From Streptomyces sp. ICBB 8177 (GTDB lineage Bacteria; Actinomycetota; Actinomycetes; Streptomycetales; Streptomycetaceae), in assembly GCF_003144095.1 (NCBI RefSeq), contig NZ_NSKH01000003.1, positions 320,086 to 384,085 of the forward strand: 64,000 bases of DNA, written 5' to 3'. Shown in pieces: positions 25,961-34,368 of this stretch (its first letter is position 1; each line of letters opens with the position of its first letter). A program made the position numbers and the translations under genes. The notes beneath the pieces are model-generated. The model saw only the letters and a program-made list of their open reading frames with translations. It made no database searches and was not told where the DNA came from.

Positions 25961-27208
25961 GTGTCACGTACGCGCAGAGGCCGCAGCCTCCGAACCCTGA
26001 TGGGCGCCGCCACCGCCGGTGCCCTCGCCGTAGCCGGACTCACCACGATGGCCGCCACCAGTCACGCGGCCACCACCGACGCCACCGCGACCGCCGCCAC
26101 CGCGCTGGGCAGCAACTGGTACGCGGCGGCTCCGTACTTGATGCCGCTGGACAACGATCCGCCGGACCCCGGCGCGGTGATGGACGCCACCGGCCTGAAG
26201 GCGTTCCAGCTCGCGTTCATCCTCGCGCCCAGCGGCGGCGGCTGTACGCCGACCTGGGACGGCACCGACCCGGTCTCCTCCGACACCTCGGTCGCAGGCG
26301 TCATTTCCGAGATCCGCGCCAAGGGCGGAGACGTGTCCGCCTCGGTCGGCGGTTACGCGGGCACCAAGCTCGGCCAGGCCTGCGGCACGCCCGCCGCGAC
26401 CGCCGCCGCCTACCAGCAGGTGATCGACAAGTACCAGCTCAAGGCGATGGACTTCGACCTCGAAGAGCCGGAGTACGAGAACACCACGGCCGTGGCCAAC
26501 GAGATCGGCGCCGCCAAGATCCTCCAGCAGGACAACCCCGGCATCTACATCTCGGTCACCACCCCCGGCACCTCGGCCGGTACCGGATGGTTCGGCCAGC
26601 AGATGCTCGACCAGGCGAAGGCGGACGGCTTCACGCCCAACGCGTTCTCCATCATGCCGTTCGACGGCGGCTTCAACGGCGCCGCCTCGCAGACCGCCGC
26701 GCTGACCGCGTTCAACCAGATGCTCCAGTCCACGTTCGGCTGGGACCAGGCGACCGCGTACGCGCACGAGGGCTACTCCGGCATGAACGGCCGCAGCGAC
26801 AGCGGCGAGTACTTCTACCAGTCGGACTTCCAGACGGTGCTGAACTACGCCGAGAGCAACCACATGGCGCGGTTCACCTTCTGGTCGGTCAACCGCGACC
26901 GCCAGTGCAGCCCGCCGGACAACAACGGCCAGACCTCCGGCTCGTGCAGCAGCGTGCCGCAGGGCGCCTACGACTTCACCAAGTACTCGGTGGAGTTCGC
27001 CGGCGCGACCCCGCCCACCACGCCGCCCACCAGCCCCCCGCCCACCTCAGGCACCTGCACCGCCGCGCCCTACAGCGCCACCGCGGTCTACACCGGCGGC
27101 GACGAGGTCTCCTACCAGGGCCACACCTGGAAGGCCAAGTGGTGGACCCAGGGCGAGGCCCCCTCGGACGGCGGCTCCGGAGTCTGGGAGGACGAGGGAC
27201 CCTGCTGA
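25961..27208 (+). CDS. Secreted GH18 chitinase (PF-ChiA-like) with C-terminal chitin-binding module
   Basis: This 415-residue secreted enzyme hydrolyses beta-1,4-GlcNAc polymers. The GTG at 25961 follows GGAGG and starts a signal peptide (RRGRSLRT, then a hydrophobic stretch ending SHAAT). The GH18 core spans about residues 45-345, with the catalytic segment MDFDLEEPE. Only the DxDxE part of the usual DxxDxDxE is present, as in Pyrococcus ChiA-like members; the first Asp is Lys. A Pro/Thr linker (TPPTTPPTSPPPTS) leads to a CBM5/12-type module of about 50 residues (YSATAVYTGGDEVSYQGHTW, KAKWWTQGE). A DasR-type box upstream indicates GlcNAc control. A perfect hairpin at 27228 ends the transcript. 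Confidence 0.93.
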   Translation: MSRTRRGRSLRTLMGAATAGALAVAGLTTMAATSHAATTDATATAATALGSNWYAAAPYLMPLDNDPPDPGAVMDATGLKAFQLAFILAPSGGGCTPTWDGTDPVSSDTSVAGVISEIRAKGGDVSASVGGYAGTKLGQACGTPAATAAAYQQVIDKYQLKAMDFDLEEPEYENTTAVANEIGAAKILQQDNPGIYISVTTPGTSAGTGWFGQQMLDQAKADGFTPNAFSIMPFDGGFNGAASQTAALTAFNQMLQSTFGWDQATAYAHEGYSGMNGRSDSGEYFYQSDFQTVLNYAESNHMARFTFWSVNRDRQCSPPDNNGQTSGSCSSVPQGAYDFTKYSVEFAGATPPTTPPTSPPPTSGTCTAAPYSATAVYTGGDEVSYQGHTWKAKWWTQGEAPSDGGSGVWEDEGPC

Positions 27209-27227
27209 GGCGCCTCGGCCAGGAGAA

Positions 27228-27267
27228 GTGAAGGGGGCCGGCCCCGAACGGGGCCGGCCCCCTTCAC
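27228..27267. terminator. Bidirectional terminator between chitinase and iclR-type gene
   Basis: Perfect 18-bp arms (GTGAAGGGGGCCGGCCCC and its complement) flank a GAAC tetraloop. It lies between two convergent genes, the chitinase ending at 27208 and the IclR regulator ending at 27291, and should terminate both. Confidence 0.93.
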
Positions 27268-27290
27268 CGCCTGATCCCCGTGCCGCGGCG

Positions 27291-27968
27291 TCAGATCGCC
27301 AGCGACAGCAGGACCGGGGCCGAGCGTTTGTTGAGGGTGTCGGCTGCCTTCTTCAGGCGGTGGGCTCGGTCCAGGGGCATCGAGACCGCGAGGCAGCCGA
27401 CCGTGCTGCCCACGGTCACCGGGACCGCGGCGCACACCGTGCCGACCGCGTACTCCTGGAGGTCCAGCGTGGGGACCGTGGGCGGCTGGCTGTCGAGGGT
27501 GTTGAGCAGGACGTCCTCGTTGGTGATCGTCTTCGACGTCAGCCGGGCCACCTTGTGCCGTGAGACGTGCTCACGCCGTCCGTCCGCGTCGAGCTGGGTC
27601 AGCAGGCACTTGCCGACCGCGCTGGCGTGCGCCGCGTAACGGAAGTCGACCCACTCGTTGACCTTGGGGGCGGCCGGGCCGTCCGCGTAGTCGACGATGC
27701 GGACCTCGCCCTCGTCGTAACGGCTGAAGTAGACGGCGGCGCCGACCTCGTCGCGCAGCCGGGTCAGGACCGTCCTGATCTTGTCGGTCAGGGCCTGCTG
27801 CCGGGTGCCGCTGCCGAGCAGCTGGGCCAACTGGCCCGCGGGCACGTCGATCTCCCGGGCCAGCTGCGCGGCCGTCACGCCGTGGCCGTGGCGGTCCACG
27901 GTCTCCAGCACCCGGATCGCGTACTGGATGGCGTAGACAGGCGTCATCTGCCGGTGCTCCAGTGCCAC
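27291..27968 (-). CDS. IclR-family transcriptional regulator
   Basis: This 225-residue protein has an N-terminal winged-helix part (YAIQYAIRVLETVDRHGHGV, then TAAQLAREIDVPAGQLAQLL) and a C-terminal effector domain with IclR signatures (HASAVGKCLLTQLD, YAVGTVCAAVPV, VGCLAVSMP). The GTG at 27968 is chosen for its GAGGGGGA ribosome site; a Met seven codons on is possible. A perfect 15-bp palindrome 40 bp upstream (28008-28022) may be its operator. The C-terminal end (ADTLNKRSAPVLLSLAI) is normal. Its target is not evident: convergent to a chitinase, upstream of an otherwise empty 400-bp gap. Confidence 0.9.
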   Translation of the reverse strand: MALEHRQMTPVYAIQYAIRVLETVDRHGHGVTAAQLAREIDVPAGQLAQLLGSGTRQQALTDKIRTVLTRLRDEVGAAVYFSRYDEGEVRIVDYADGPAAPKVNEWVDFRYAAHASAVGKCLLTQLDADGRREHVSRHKVARLTSKTITNEDVLLNTLDSQPPTVPTLDLQEYAVGTVCAAVPVTVGSTVGCLAVSMPLDRAHRLKKAADTLNKRSAPVLLSLAI

Positions 27969-28379
27969 GGGGTCCCCCTCGCAGGTGTGACCGTTTGTCT
28001 TGTCAGGGTGACCGCCGGTCACGACCCGTCGGCTCGACGAAGCCGCGACCGACACCTGAACCGGAATCCACGATAGCTCCAACGGGCCGGTTATGGACCC
28101 TGATTGACCACTTGACGGCCCTGCGACCCCGGCACGAGCAGGGGTGGCCCACTTTGGCATATGCCCTTGTCACGGGCCGCCGGAAAAAGGGAACCGCTGT
28201 GCGCCGCACGGGTACTCGACGCGGCGCACGGGTTCCTTCGGGGCGAGCGGAGACAATTCGGCGCACCGCGCTCAGGAATTCCCGGGTGCGTTCATGGCGG
28301 GGCGAATTGAACAATGCCTCCGGCGGCCCGGATTCCGCCACCCTCCCGCCACCGAACATCACGGTGACCGTCGGGAGGG
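27969..28379. promoter_or_regulatory. 411-bp gap with a perfect 15-bp palindrome
   Basis: No convincing gene lies here; the open frames have non-coding composition. At 28008-28022 GTGACCGcCGGTCAC is a perfect 7+1+7 palindrome about 40 bp from the IclR start, well placed for autoregulation. The AT-rich stretch near 28140-28300 may include the IclR promoter. Confidence 0.5.
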
Positions 28380-29405
28380 CTACGGCGTGGGGCGGGGGTC
28401 CACCGGCACGTAGCCCAGACGCTTGTCGACGACGTTGAGCAGGGGGGTGCCGGTGGTCCAGCGGCTGTAGTTGGCGAGGAACTGTTCGGCCAGTTCGTCC
28501 TGCCAGCCGAAGGTGTCGGCGCTCATGTGCGGGGAGACGAACAGGCCGGGGATGTCCCACAACTGGTGGTCCTGGTCGAGCGGTTCGTCCTCGAAGACGT
28601 CCAGCGCCGCGCCCGCGATGCGCCCGGTCAGCAGTGCCTCGGCCAGGTCGTCGGCGACCACCAGCGGGCCGCGGCCGACGTTGACGAAACGCGCCGAGGA
28701 CTTCATGCGGGCGAAGGCCGCCGCGTCGAACATCCCCCGGGTCGCCCGGGTCAGCGGTGCCGCGCACACCACCCAGTCCGCCGCGGGCAGCAGCCGCCAC
28801 AGCGCCCCGGCCTGGTGGACCACCCCGAACTCGGGGTCGGCGTCGCGCCGGGTGCGGCCGACGAGTTCGACCCGTACCCCCAGCGCGGCCAGCGTCCTCG
28901 CGATCGCCCGGCCGATCGGGCCCGCCCCGACCACCACCGCACGAGTGCCCGCCACCCGCATCGTCTCGCGGTGCCGCCAGCGACGCTGGCGTTGCAGCTC
29001 CCAGGTGCCCCGGAAGTCCTTGGCCATCGCCACCACCAGCCCGGCGACGTACTCCGCCACCGGCTGCTCGAAGATCCCGCGGGCGTTGGTGAGCACGGTC
29101 GGCGCGGCGACCAGTCCGGGGAAGACCAGCCGGTCGACGCCCGCGCTCGCGGTGTGCACCCACGCCGGCACCCGGGCGCCCGCCGCGGGCCACGCGTCGC
29201 GCACCGCGTCGGACCCGAAGTCCCACACCAGCAGCGCGTCGGCGAGCGGCAGCCGCGCCCGCAGCGCGCGGTGGTCCGCCGACCCGGCGCGCAGCACCCG
29301 GGCCCGGCGGTTCAGCCGGGCCAGCTGGCGCGGCGGGTCGTCACCGACGACGAGCACGGTGGGGAAGTCGGGAGCGGCCCGGGGAGCCGTCTCGGGACCA
29401 GTCAT
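28380..29405 (-). CDS. D-2-hydroxyacid dehydrogenase
   Basis: This 341-residue protein of the NAD-dependent D-2-hydroxyacid dehydrogenase family reduces 2-keto acids. The NAD motif is VVGAGPIGRAIA near residue 170. The catalytic residues are Arg in VNVGRGPLV, Glu in VFEDEPL and His in SPHMSADT. NARGIFEQPVAEYV is the substrate-side signature. The ATG at 29405 begins a normal N-terminus; the longer open frame upstream is not coding-like. It stands alone on this strand, with a 280-bp gap to the divergent luciferase-family gene. The substrate is unknown. Confidence 0.93.
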   Translation of the reverse strand: MTGPETAPRAAPDFPTVLVVGDDPPRQLARLNRRARVLRAGSADHRALRARLPLADALLVWDFGSDAVRDAWPAAGARVPAWVHTASAGVDRLVFPGLVAAPTVLTNARGIFEQPVAEYVAGLVVAMAKDFRGTWELQRQRRWRHRETMRVAGTRAVVVGAGPIGRAIARTLAALGVRVELVGRTRRDADPEFGVVHQAGALWRLLPAADWVVCAAPLTRATRGMFDAAAFARMKSSARFVNVGRGPLVVADDLAEALLTGRIAGAALDVFEDEPLDQDHQLWDIPGLFVSPHMSADTFGWQDELAEQFLANYSRWTTGTPLLNVVDKRLGYVPVDPRPTP

Positions 29406-29685
29406 GACGTGAAACCGCTTCCGGAACGTGAGCCTGGTGACGCTGGACGAGGCGCTCGCGGACGGGCTCCGGCTGTGCGGACGGGGGTGAGAGCTGCGCG
29501 GACGAGGTGAGAGCTGCGCGGACGGGCGAAGGAGCTGTGCTTCGGCTGTGTGGACTGGCCACGCTAGGGACGCCCGGCGAACGTTGTCAACAATCGGTGG
29601 AAGCGCCCGGGCGCCGGGAATAAGCCGAGGCCGGGACCGGCTGGCTGTGGAGGAAACGTTCCCGTACCGCAGGAGGCGAGAGCAG

Positions 29686-30789
29686 GTGGCCGACGAGACC
29701 ATCGCCGCCGACGAGATCAGGGGCCCCGCGCGGGGCACCGCTCCCGTGCCGTTGTCCGTGCTCGACCTGGCCACCGTGGGCAGTGGCCGGACGGCGACCG
29801 AGGCGCTGCGCACCTCCGCCGAGCTGGCCCGGCGGGCCGAGGCCCGCGGCTTCCACCGCTTCTGGGTGGCCGAGCACCACTCCATGCCCGGTGTCGCCAG
29901 CTCCTCGCCCGCGGTCATCCTCGCCCACCTAGCCGCCCACACCACCACCATCCGGCTGGGATCCGGCGGCGTGATGCTTCCCAACCACGCGCCGCTGGTG
30001 ATAGCCGAGCAGTTCGGCACCCTCGAAGCGCTCGCCCCCGGCCGGGTCGACCTGGGCCTGGGCCGCGCCCCGGGGACGGACGGCGCCACCGCCGCCGCGC
30101 TGCGCCGCAGCGACCAGTTGCACGAGGGTGCGGACGAGTTCCCCCGGCAGCTCGCCGAGCTGGTCCGCTTCCTCGACGACGACTTCCCGCAGGGCCACCC
30201 TTATGCGCGCATCCACGCGGTGCCCGGGCCCGTGCAGGGCGGCGTGCCAGGCGGTGTCCAGTCGCCCGCCCGGCCGCCGGTGTGGCTGCTGGGGTCCAGC
30301 GGGTTCAGCGCCCGGCTCGCCGGTGAGCTGGGACTGCCGTTCGCCTTCGCCCACCACTTCTCCGCGCACAACACGGTCCCGGCGCTGGAGCTGTACCGCG
30401 AGGCGTTCCGGCCGTCCGCCGTGCTGGACCGGCCCTACGCGCTCATCGGCGTCCAGGCCTTCGCCGCCGACGACGACCGCGCGGCGCGCCGCCAGGTGCT
30501 CACCGGCGCCCTCGCCATGCTGCGGCTGCGGACCGGCCGCCCCGGCCTGGTGCCGACGCCGGAGGAGGCCGAGGCGCACCCGTTCGGTGAGATCGAGCGG
30601 GACTTCGTGGACTCCTGGCTCGCCAACGTCGAGTACGGGACCCCGGACGCGGTCCGCGAGGGCCTGAACGCGCTCGCCAAGCGCACCGGGGCCGACGAGC
30701 TGATGATCACCTCCAACGCCCACGGAGCGCAGGAACGGCTGCACTCGTACGAACTGATCGCGGACGCATACGAGTTGCCCAAGGGCTGA
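29686..30789 (+). CDS. LLM-class flavin-dependent oxidoreductase
   Basis: This 367-residue bacterial-luciferase-family TIM barrel has the subgroup motifs VPLSVLDLATVG, GFHRFWVAEHHSMPGVASSS, PLVIAEQFGTLEALAPGR and VWLLGSSGFSARLAGELGLP. It belongs to the MsnO8-like group of uncharacterised monooxygenases common in Streptomyces, and differs from the cluster luciferase-like enzyme at 8653. The GTG at 29686 is chosen because AGGAGG lies 9 nt upstream; earlier in-frame starts give Arg-rich sequence. No flavin reductase is adjacent and the substrate is unknown. Confidence 0.9.
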   Translation: MADETIAADEIRGPARGTAPVPLSVLDLATVGSGRTATEALRTSAELARRAEARGFHRFWVAEHHSMPGVASSSPAVILAHLAAHTTTIRLGSGGVMLPNHAPLVIAEQFGTLEALAPGRVDLGLGRAPGTDGATAAALRRSDQLHEGADEFPRQLAELVRFLDDDFPQGHPYARIHAVPGPVQGGVPGGVQSPARPPVWLLGSSGFSARLAGELGLPFAFAHHFSAHNTVPALELYREAFRPSAVLDRPYALIGVQAFAADDDRAARRQVLTGALAMLRLRTGRPGLVPTPEEAEAHPFGEIERDFVDSWLANVEYGTPDAVREGLNALAKRTGADELMITSNAHGAQERLHSYELIADAYELPKG

Positions 30790-30928
30790 TGACCTCGGCT
30801 CCGGTCACCTCAGGGACTCGACGGCCTCGGAGCCCGATCCCGCGGCCGCCCGATCCCGCGGCCGCCCCCGGAACCGCCGCCGCCGCACGGTCGTTGGAGG
30901 GGGCAGGGCGTGACGAAGGGGGCCGGGC

Positions 30929-31903
30929 GTGGTGGTGCCGTCCTGGGAGGCGTGGTGGCGTACGGCGGCCACCCGGCCGGTTCCCGCGATGACCGGGACG
31001 TACCGGGTGCGCAGACCGCGCCGCGACCCCGGCAACGGGATGACGCCGGGCCGGGTCGGCGTCGTCGAGACCTTCGCGCACCGACCGCCCGGCTGGTGGC
31101 GCGGCGTCCGCCGGGACCCGCTGGGCGCGGCGGGGGACGCGCTGTGGATCACCGCCCCGGCCGCGCCCGACCGCCACGGACGCGGGTTCTCCTGGGACTT
31201 CGCCGGATCGCCGCGCCGACTGGCGCCGGCCGGGGGCGCGGGAGCGTTCGCGGGAGCCGTGCCCCGGGGCGGTCCGCGCCCGTACACGCGGGCCGGGCGG
31301 GAGGCCGCGGAGTGGCTGCTGGACGTGCCGCACGCGGGACGGCTGCGCGTCGTGCTGGACGCCGAGCACCCGCTGGTCCTGCTGGCCGAGACCCCGGACG
31401 GTGAGTACCGCGAGGAGCTGACGGACCTGGCGTTCCCCGGATCGCTCCCGGAGGAGCTGTTCGACCCCGGTCACGCGGAGGCGGCGCGGGCCGCCTGGGA
31501 GGTGCGGCTGCGCGCGGCCCAGGCCGCCTGGCGGGAACGGCCGTTGCCGGCGCCGGGCCACTGGCCGGGCCCGCGCCCCGCCCCCCGCGTGATCGACGGG
31601 GACCTGGCGACGGGGTTGCTCGTGCTGGACCTCGGCCTCGGCGGCGGCGCCCCCGCCCCGGGTGCCCGCCCCGTCCGTGCCTCCGCGGCCGGCCGCTCGC
31701 GGGGCCCGGTCGCCGCCCGGCTGGCCCGGCGCCGGCGCGGTGAACCCCCGTACCTCGGCGGCATCTTCGCCGACCCGAAGGTCTTCGTGCACACCTGGTC
31801 CGACGGCGTGTGGCAGTGGTCGCTGGCCACCGAGGGCCCGGCCCTGTCACCCGAGGACCTGAGCGCGGTCATCGCCTCCATGCCCGCGCCGGACACGGAC
31901 TGA
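30929..31903 (+). CDS. Conserved actinobacterial hypothetical protein
   Basis: This 324-residue protein without signal peptide or membrane segments has actinobacterial codon bias throughout. Recognisable stretches are VRRPRRDPGNGMTPGRVGVV, AWQERPLPAPGHWPGP-like RERPLPAPGHWPGPRP, and DGVWQWSLATEGPALSPEDL near the C-terminus. I recall similar uncharacterised Streptomyces proteins but no function. The start is uncertain: a run of GTG codons at 30929 precedes SWEAWWR, and a Met 20 codons later is the alternative. No operon partner is visible; the next gene downstream has its own DasR-type promoter. Confidence 0.68.
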   Translation: MVVPSWEAWWRTAATRPVPAMTGTYRVRRPRRDPGNGMTPGRVGVVETFAHRPPGWWRGVRRDPLGAAGDALWITAPAAPDRHGRGFSWDFAGSPRRLAPAGGAGAFAGAVPRGGPRPYTRAGREAAEWLLDVPHAGRLRVVLDAEHPLVLLAETPDGEYREELTDLAFPGSLPEELFDPGHAEAARAAWEVRLRAAQAAWRERPLPAPGHWPGPRPAPRVIDGDLATGLLVLDLGLGGGAPAPGARPVRASAAGRSRGPVAARLARRRRGEPPYLGGIFADPKVFVHTWSDGVWQWSLATEGPALSPEDLSAVIASMPAPDTD

Positions 31904-32015
31904 ACTCCCCGCACACACCCGGGTTACCGGCCACGCGGCCGGGAGAACTCGCCTCCAGGCGGTCCACCAGCCGGTGGACCGCCCCATCAGGCTGATCATT
32001 CACAAGGGCGCGAAT

Positions 32016-32060
32016 TGGTCTAGTCCACGATTAGTCCAGACCATTGACGTGTACTTGACG
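32016..32060 (+). promoter_or_regulatory. Tandem DasR-type boxes and promoter of the second chitinase
   Basis: TGGTCTAGTCCA (32016-32027) and TAGTCCAGACCA (32032-32043) are imperfect copies of the dre core TGGTCTAGACCA, spaced 16 bp start to start like the direct repeats long known upstream of Streptomyces chitinases. Two TTGACG hexamers follow (32044-32049 and 32055-32060). GTATCC near 32066-32071 is a possible -10. Confidence 0.75.
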
Positions 32061-32105
32061 TGTCGGTATCCCAGAGACAATCACCCCCACCAGGAGGTTG
32101 TCCCT

Positions 32106-34271
32106 GTGCGCACACCTCGCAAAGGCCGAAGGGCCGTCAGGCCGTGGACCGCGGCCCTGGCCGCCGCGGCACTCGGCATCGGCGCGTTCGGCGCGCTGCT
32201 CGCCGCGGGAACCGCCGATGCCTCGTCAGCCCCGAGGACCTCGGCCGTCTCCGCGGCCAACACCACCGGCGCCGCCACCACCAGTGGCGGCCTGAAGGTC
32301 GCGTACTACGACCAGTGGTCGGTCTACCAGAACGCCTTCTACCTCAAGAACGTCCAGGACGAGGGCGAGGCCGGCAAACTCAACTACCTCATCTACGACT
32401 TCGAGAACATCGACCCGACCAACCTGACCTGCTTCGAGAACACCAAGGCGTCGGACCCCGACCCGGGCGGCGAGTCCGACCCCAACGCCGGTGACGGCGC
32501 CGAGGACGCGTTCGCCGACTACCAGAAGTCGTTCGGCAGCGACATCAGCGTCGACGGCACGGCCGACGTCTACAACCAGCCGATCGCGGGCAACTTCCAC
32601 CAGCTCCAGGAGCTGAAGGCGAAGAACCCCAACCTCAAGGTGCTGCTGTCGATCGGCGGCTGGACGTACTCCAAGTACTTCTCGGACGTGGCGGCCACCG
32701 ACGCCTCGCGCAAGAAGTTCGTCTCGTCCTGCATCGACATGTTCATCAAGGGCAACCTGCCCTCGCAGGGCGGCTACGGCGGCACCGGCAGCGCCGCGGG
32801 CATCTTCGACGGCTTCGACATCGACTGGGAGTACCCGGGCGGCGGCGGACACGTCGGCAACCACTCCAGCCCCAGCGACAAGCAGGACTTCACCGCTCTG
32901 CTGGCCGAGTTCCGCTCCGAACTCGACGCCCAGGGCAAGGCGGACGGCAAGAGCTACGCCCTGTCCGCGGCCCTGCCGGCCGGCCAGGACAAGATCGCCG
33001 ACATCGAGACCGACAAGATCGGCCAGTACCTCACCTTCGGCGACCCGATGACGTACGACATGCACGGCGGGTTCGAGCCGACCGGCCCGACCAACCACGC
33101 CTCGCCGATCTACGACAACCCCAACGACCCCAGCTCGCCCATCGCGCCCGGCAACGAGAAGTACTCGGACGACGAGGCGATCAAGGCGTACACGGTCGGC
33201 GACTCTCAGTACGGCATCCCGGGCGGCTTCCCCGCGAGCAAACTCAACTTCGGGGTGCCGTTCTACTACCGGGGCTGGACGGGCGTGCCCGCGGGCAACG
33301 ACCACGGCCTGTTCCAGACCGCGACGGGACCGGCGGCGGGCTCGGCCGACTCCGGAAGCGTGCCGGGCGTACGGATGTACAAGGAGCTGACCGGCGTCGT
33401 GGACAACCCCAGCGACACCTTCTGGGACCCCGTGGCGCAGGCGGCCTACTTCTACGACGGCACCAACTTCTGGACCGGTGAGGACGCGCAGTCGTTGCAG
33501 GCCAAGGCGGACTACGTCCACTGCAACGGCCTCGGCGGCGAGTTCATGTTCTCGCTGTACGACCTCGACCAGGCGGCGACGCTCTTCAACGACACCGTGA
33601 ACGACGTCAACGGCAGCGCGGGCACGTGCACTCCGGGCGGCTCCACGACCGGGGGTACGACCACCGGCGGTTCCACGACCGGGGGTTCGACCACGGGCGG
33701 CTCCACGACGGGTGGCTCCACGACCGGAGGCACGACCACCGGCGGCTCGACGACGGGCGGTTCCACGACCGGGGGCTCGACCACCGGGGGGAGCACGACC
33801 GGCGGCTCGACCACCGGAGGGTCCACCACCGGGGGTTCGACCACCGGCGGTTCGACCGGGGGGACCACCGGCTCCGGCGGAGTCGTCAACGGCGGCTTCG
33901 AGAGTGGCGCGCTGACCCCGTGGACCTGCTCCGGCGGTACGGGCAGCGTGCAGAAGACCACCGTGCACGGCGGCACGTACGCCCTGGCGGGCGCGGCTTC
34001 CAGCAGCGACGACGCGCAGTGCCAGCAGACCATCAGCGTGAAGCCCAACACCAAGTACACGCTGAGCGGTTACGTGGACGGCTCCTACGTCTACCTCGGT
34101 GACTCCGGAACCGGCACCACGGACACCTCCACCTGGGCCAGCACCGGCGGGAGTTGGCAGAAGCTGTCCACCTCCTTCACCACCGGTGCGAACACCACCA
34201 GCGTGACGATCTACGTCCACGGGTGGTACGGCCAGGGCACGTACTACGCGGACGACATCGGCGTCGCCTGA
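32106..34271 (+). CDS. Secreted GH18 chitinase with Gly/Thr repeat linker and C-terminal carbohydrate-binding domain
   Basis: This 721-residue modular chitinase starts at GTG 32106 after AGGAGG. The signal peptide has an RTPRKGRR n-region and an Ala-rich core ending near ADASSA. The classical GH18 domain covers about residues 60-505, with VLLSIGGWTYSKYF and the complete catalytic motif FDGFDIDWEYPGG. A linker of GGSTTGG-type repeats (about 510-595) precedes a jelly-roll binding domain (VVNGGFESGALTPWTCSGG to YYADDIGVA) resembling CBM4/9/16-type modules. Two DasR-type boxes lie upstream. It should act in the cell envelope or medium with the chitinases at 25961 and 55982. Confidence 0.95.
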   Translation: MRTPRKGRRAVRPWTAALAAAALGIGAFGALLAAGTADASSAPRTSAVSAANTTGAATTSGGLKVAYYDQWSVYQNAFYLKNVQDEGEAGKLNYLIYDFENIDPTNLTCFENTKASDPDPGGESDPNAGDGAEDAFADYQKSFGSDISVDGTADVYNQPIAGNFHQLQELKAKNPNLKVLLSIGGWTYSKYFSDVAATDASRKKFVSSCIDMFIKGNLPSQGGYGGTGSAAGIFDGFDIDWEYPGGGGHVGNHSSPSDKQDFTALLAEFRSELDAQGKADGKSYALSAALPAGQDKIADIETDKIGQYLTFGDPMTYDMHGGFEPTGPTNHASPIYDNPNDPSSPIAPGNEKYSDDEAIKAYTVGDSQYGIPGGFPASKLNFGVPFYYRGWTGVPAGNDHGLFQTATGPAAGSADSGSVPGVRMYKELTGVVDNPSDTFWDPVAQAAYFYDGTNFWTGEDAQSLQAKADYVHCNGLGGEFMFSLYDLDQAATLFNDTVNDVNGSAGTCTPGGSTTGGTTTGGSTTGGSTTGGSTTGGSTTGGTTTGGSTTGGSTTGGSTTGGSTTGGSTTGGSTTGGSTTGGSTGGTTGSGGVVNGGFESGALTPWTCSGGTGSVQKTTVHGGTYALAGAASSSDDAQCQQTISVKPNTKYTLSGYVDGSYVYLGDSGTGTTDTSTWASTGGSWQKLSTSFTTGANTTSVTIYVHGWYGQGTYYADDIGVA
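33635..33880 (+). repeat. Degenerate tandem repeat encoding the chitinase linker
   Basis: About 80 codons encode a repeating Gly-Gly-Ser-Thr-Thr pattern. At DNA level the 15-bp unit varies by synonymous changes (GGCTCCACGACC, GGTTCGACCACC and similar), so the protein repeat is under selection while the DNA has diverged. It is a flexible interdomain linker, not a CRISPR array or a minisatellite outside coding DNA. Confidence 0.88.
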
Positions 34272-34297
34272 CGCGCCCGGCGGAGTCCGCCTTCCCG

Positions 34298-34346
34298 CGA
34301 TGCCCGGCGAGTGAGAAAGCCGCCCCTCACCACTCGCCGGGCATCG
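34298..34346. terminator. Bidirectional terminator after the second chitinase
   Basis: Perfect 16-bp arms (CGATGCCCGGCGAGTG at 34298-34313 and its complement at 34331-34346) with a 17-nt loop lie between the convergent chitinase and GGDEF/EAL genes. It probably serves both. Confidence 0.9.
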
Positions 34347-34368
34347 CCCCGTTCCGTCTCCCGACGTC

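Noticed and set aside
27291-27968. IclR gene as pathway regulator of the biosynthetic cluster
   Set aside because: It is separated from the cluster by a tRNA gene, two terminators and a chitinase, and its likely operator is its own promoter.
33635-33880. Possible CRISPR array or minisatellite
   Set aside because: Units are in frame, vary by synonymous changes and encode a flexible linker in a chitinase; there are no spacers or cas genes.
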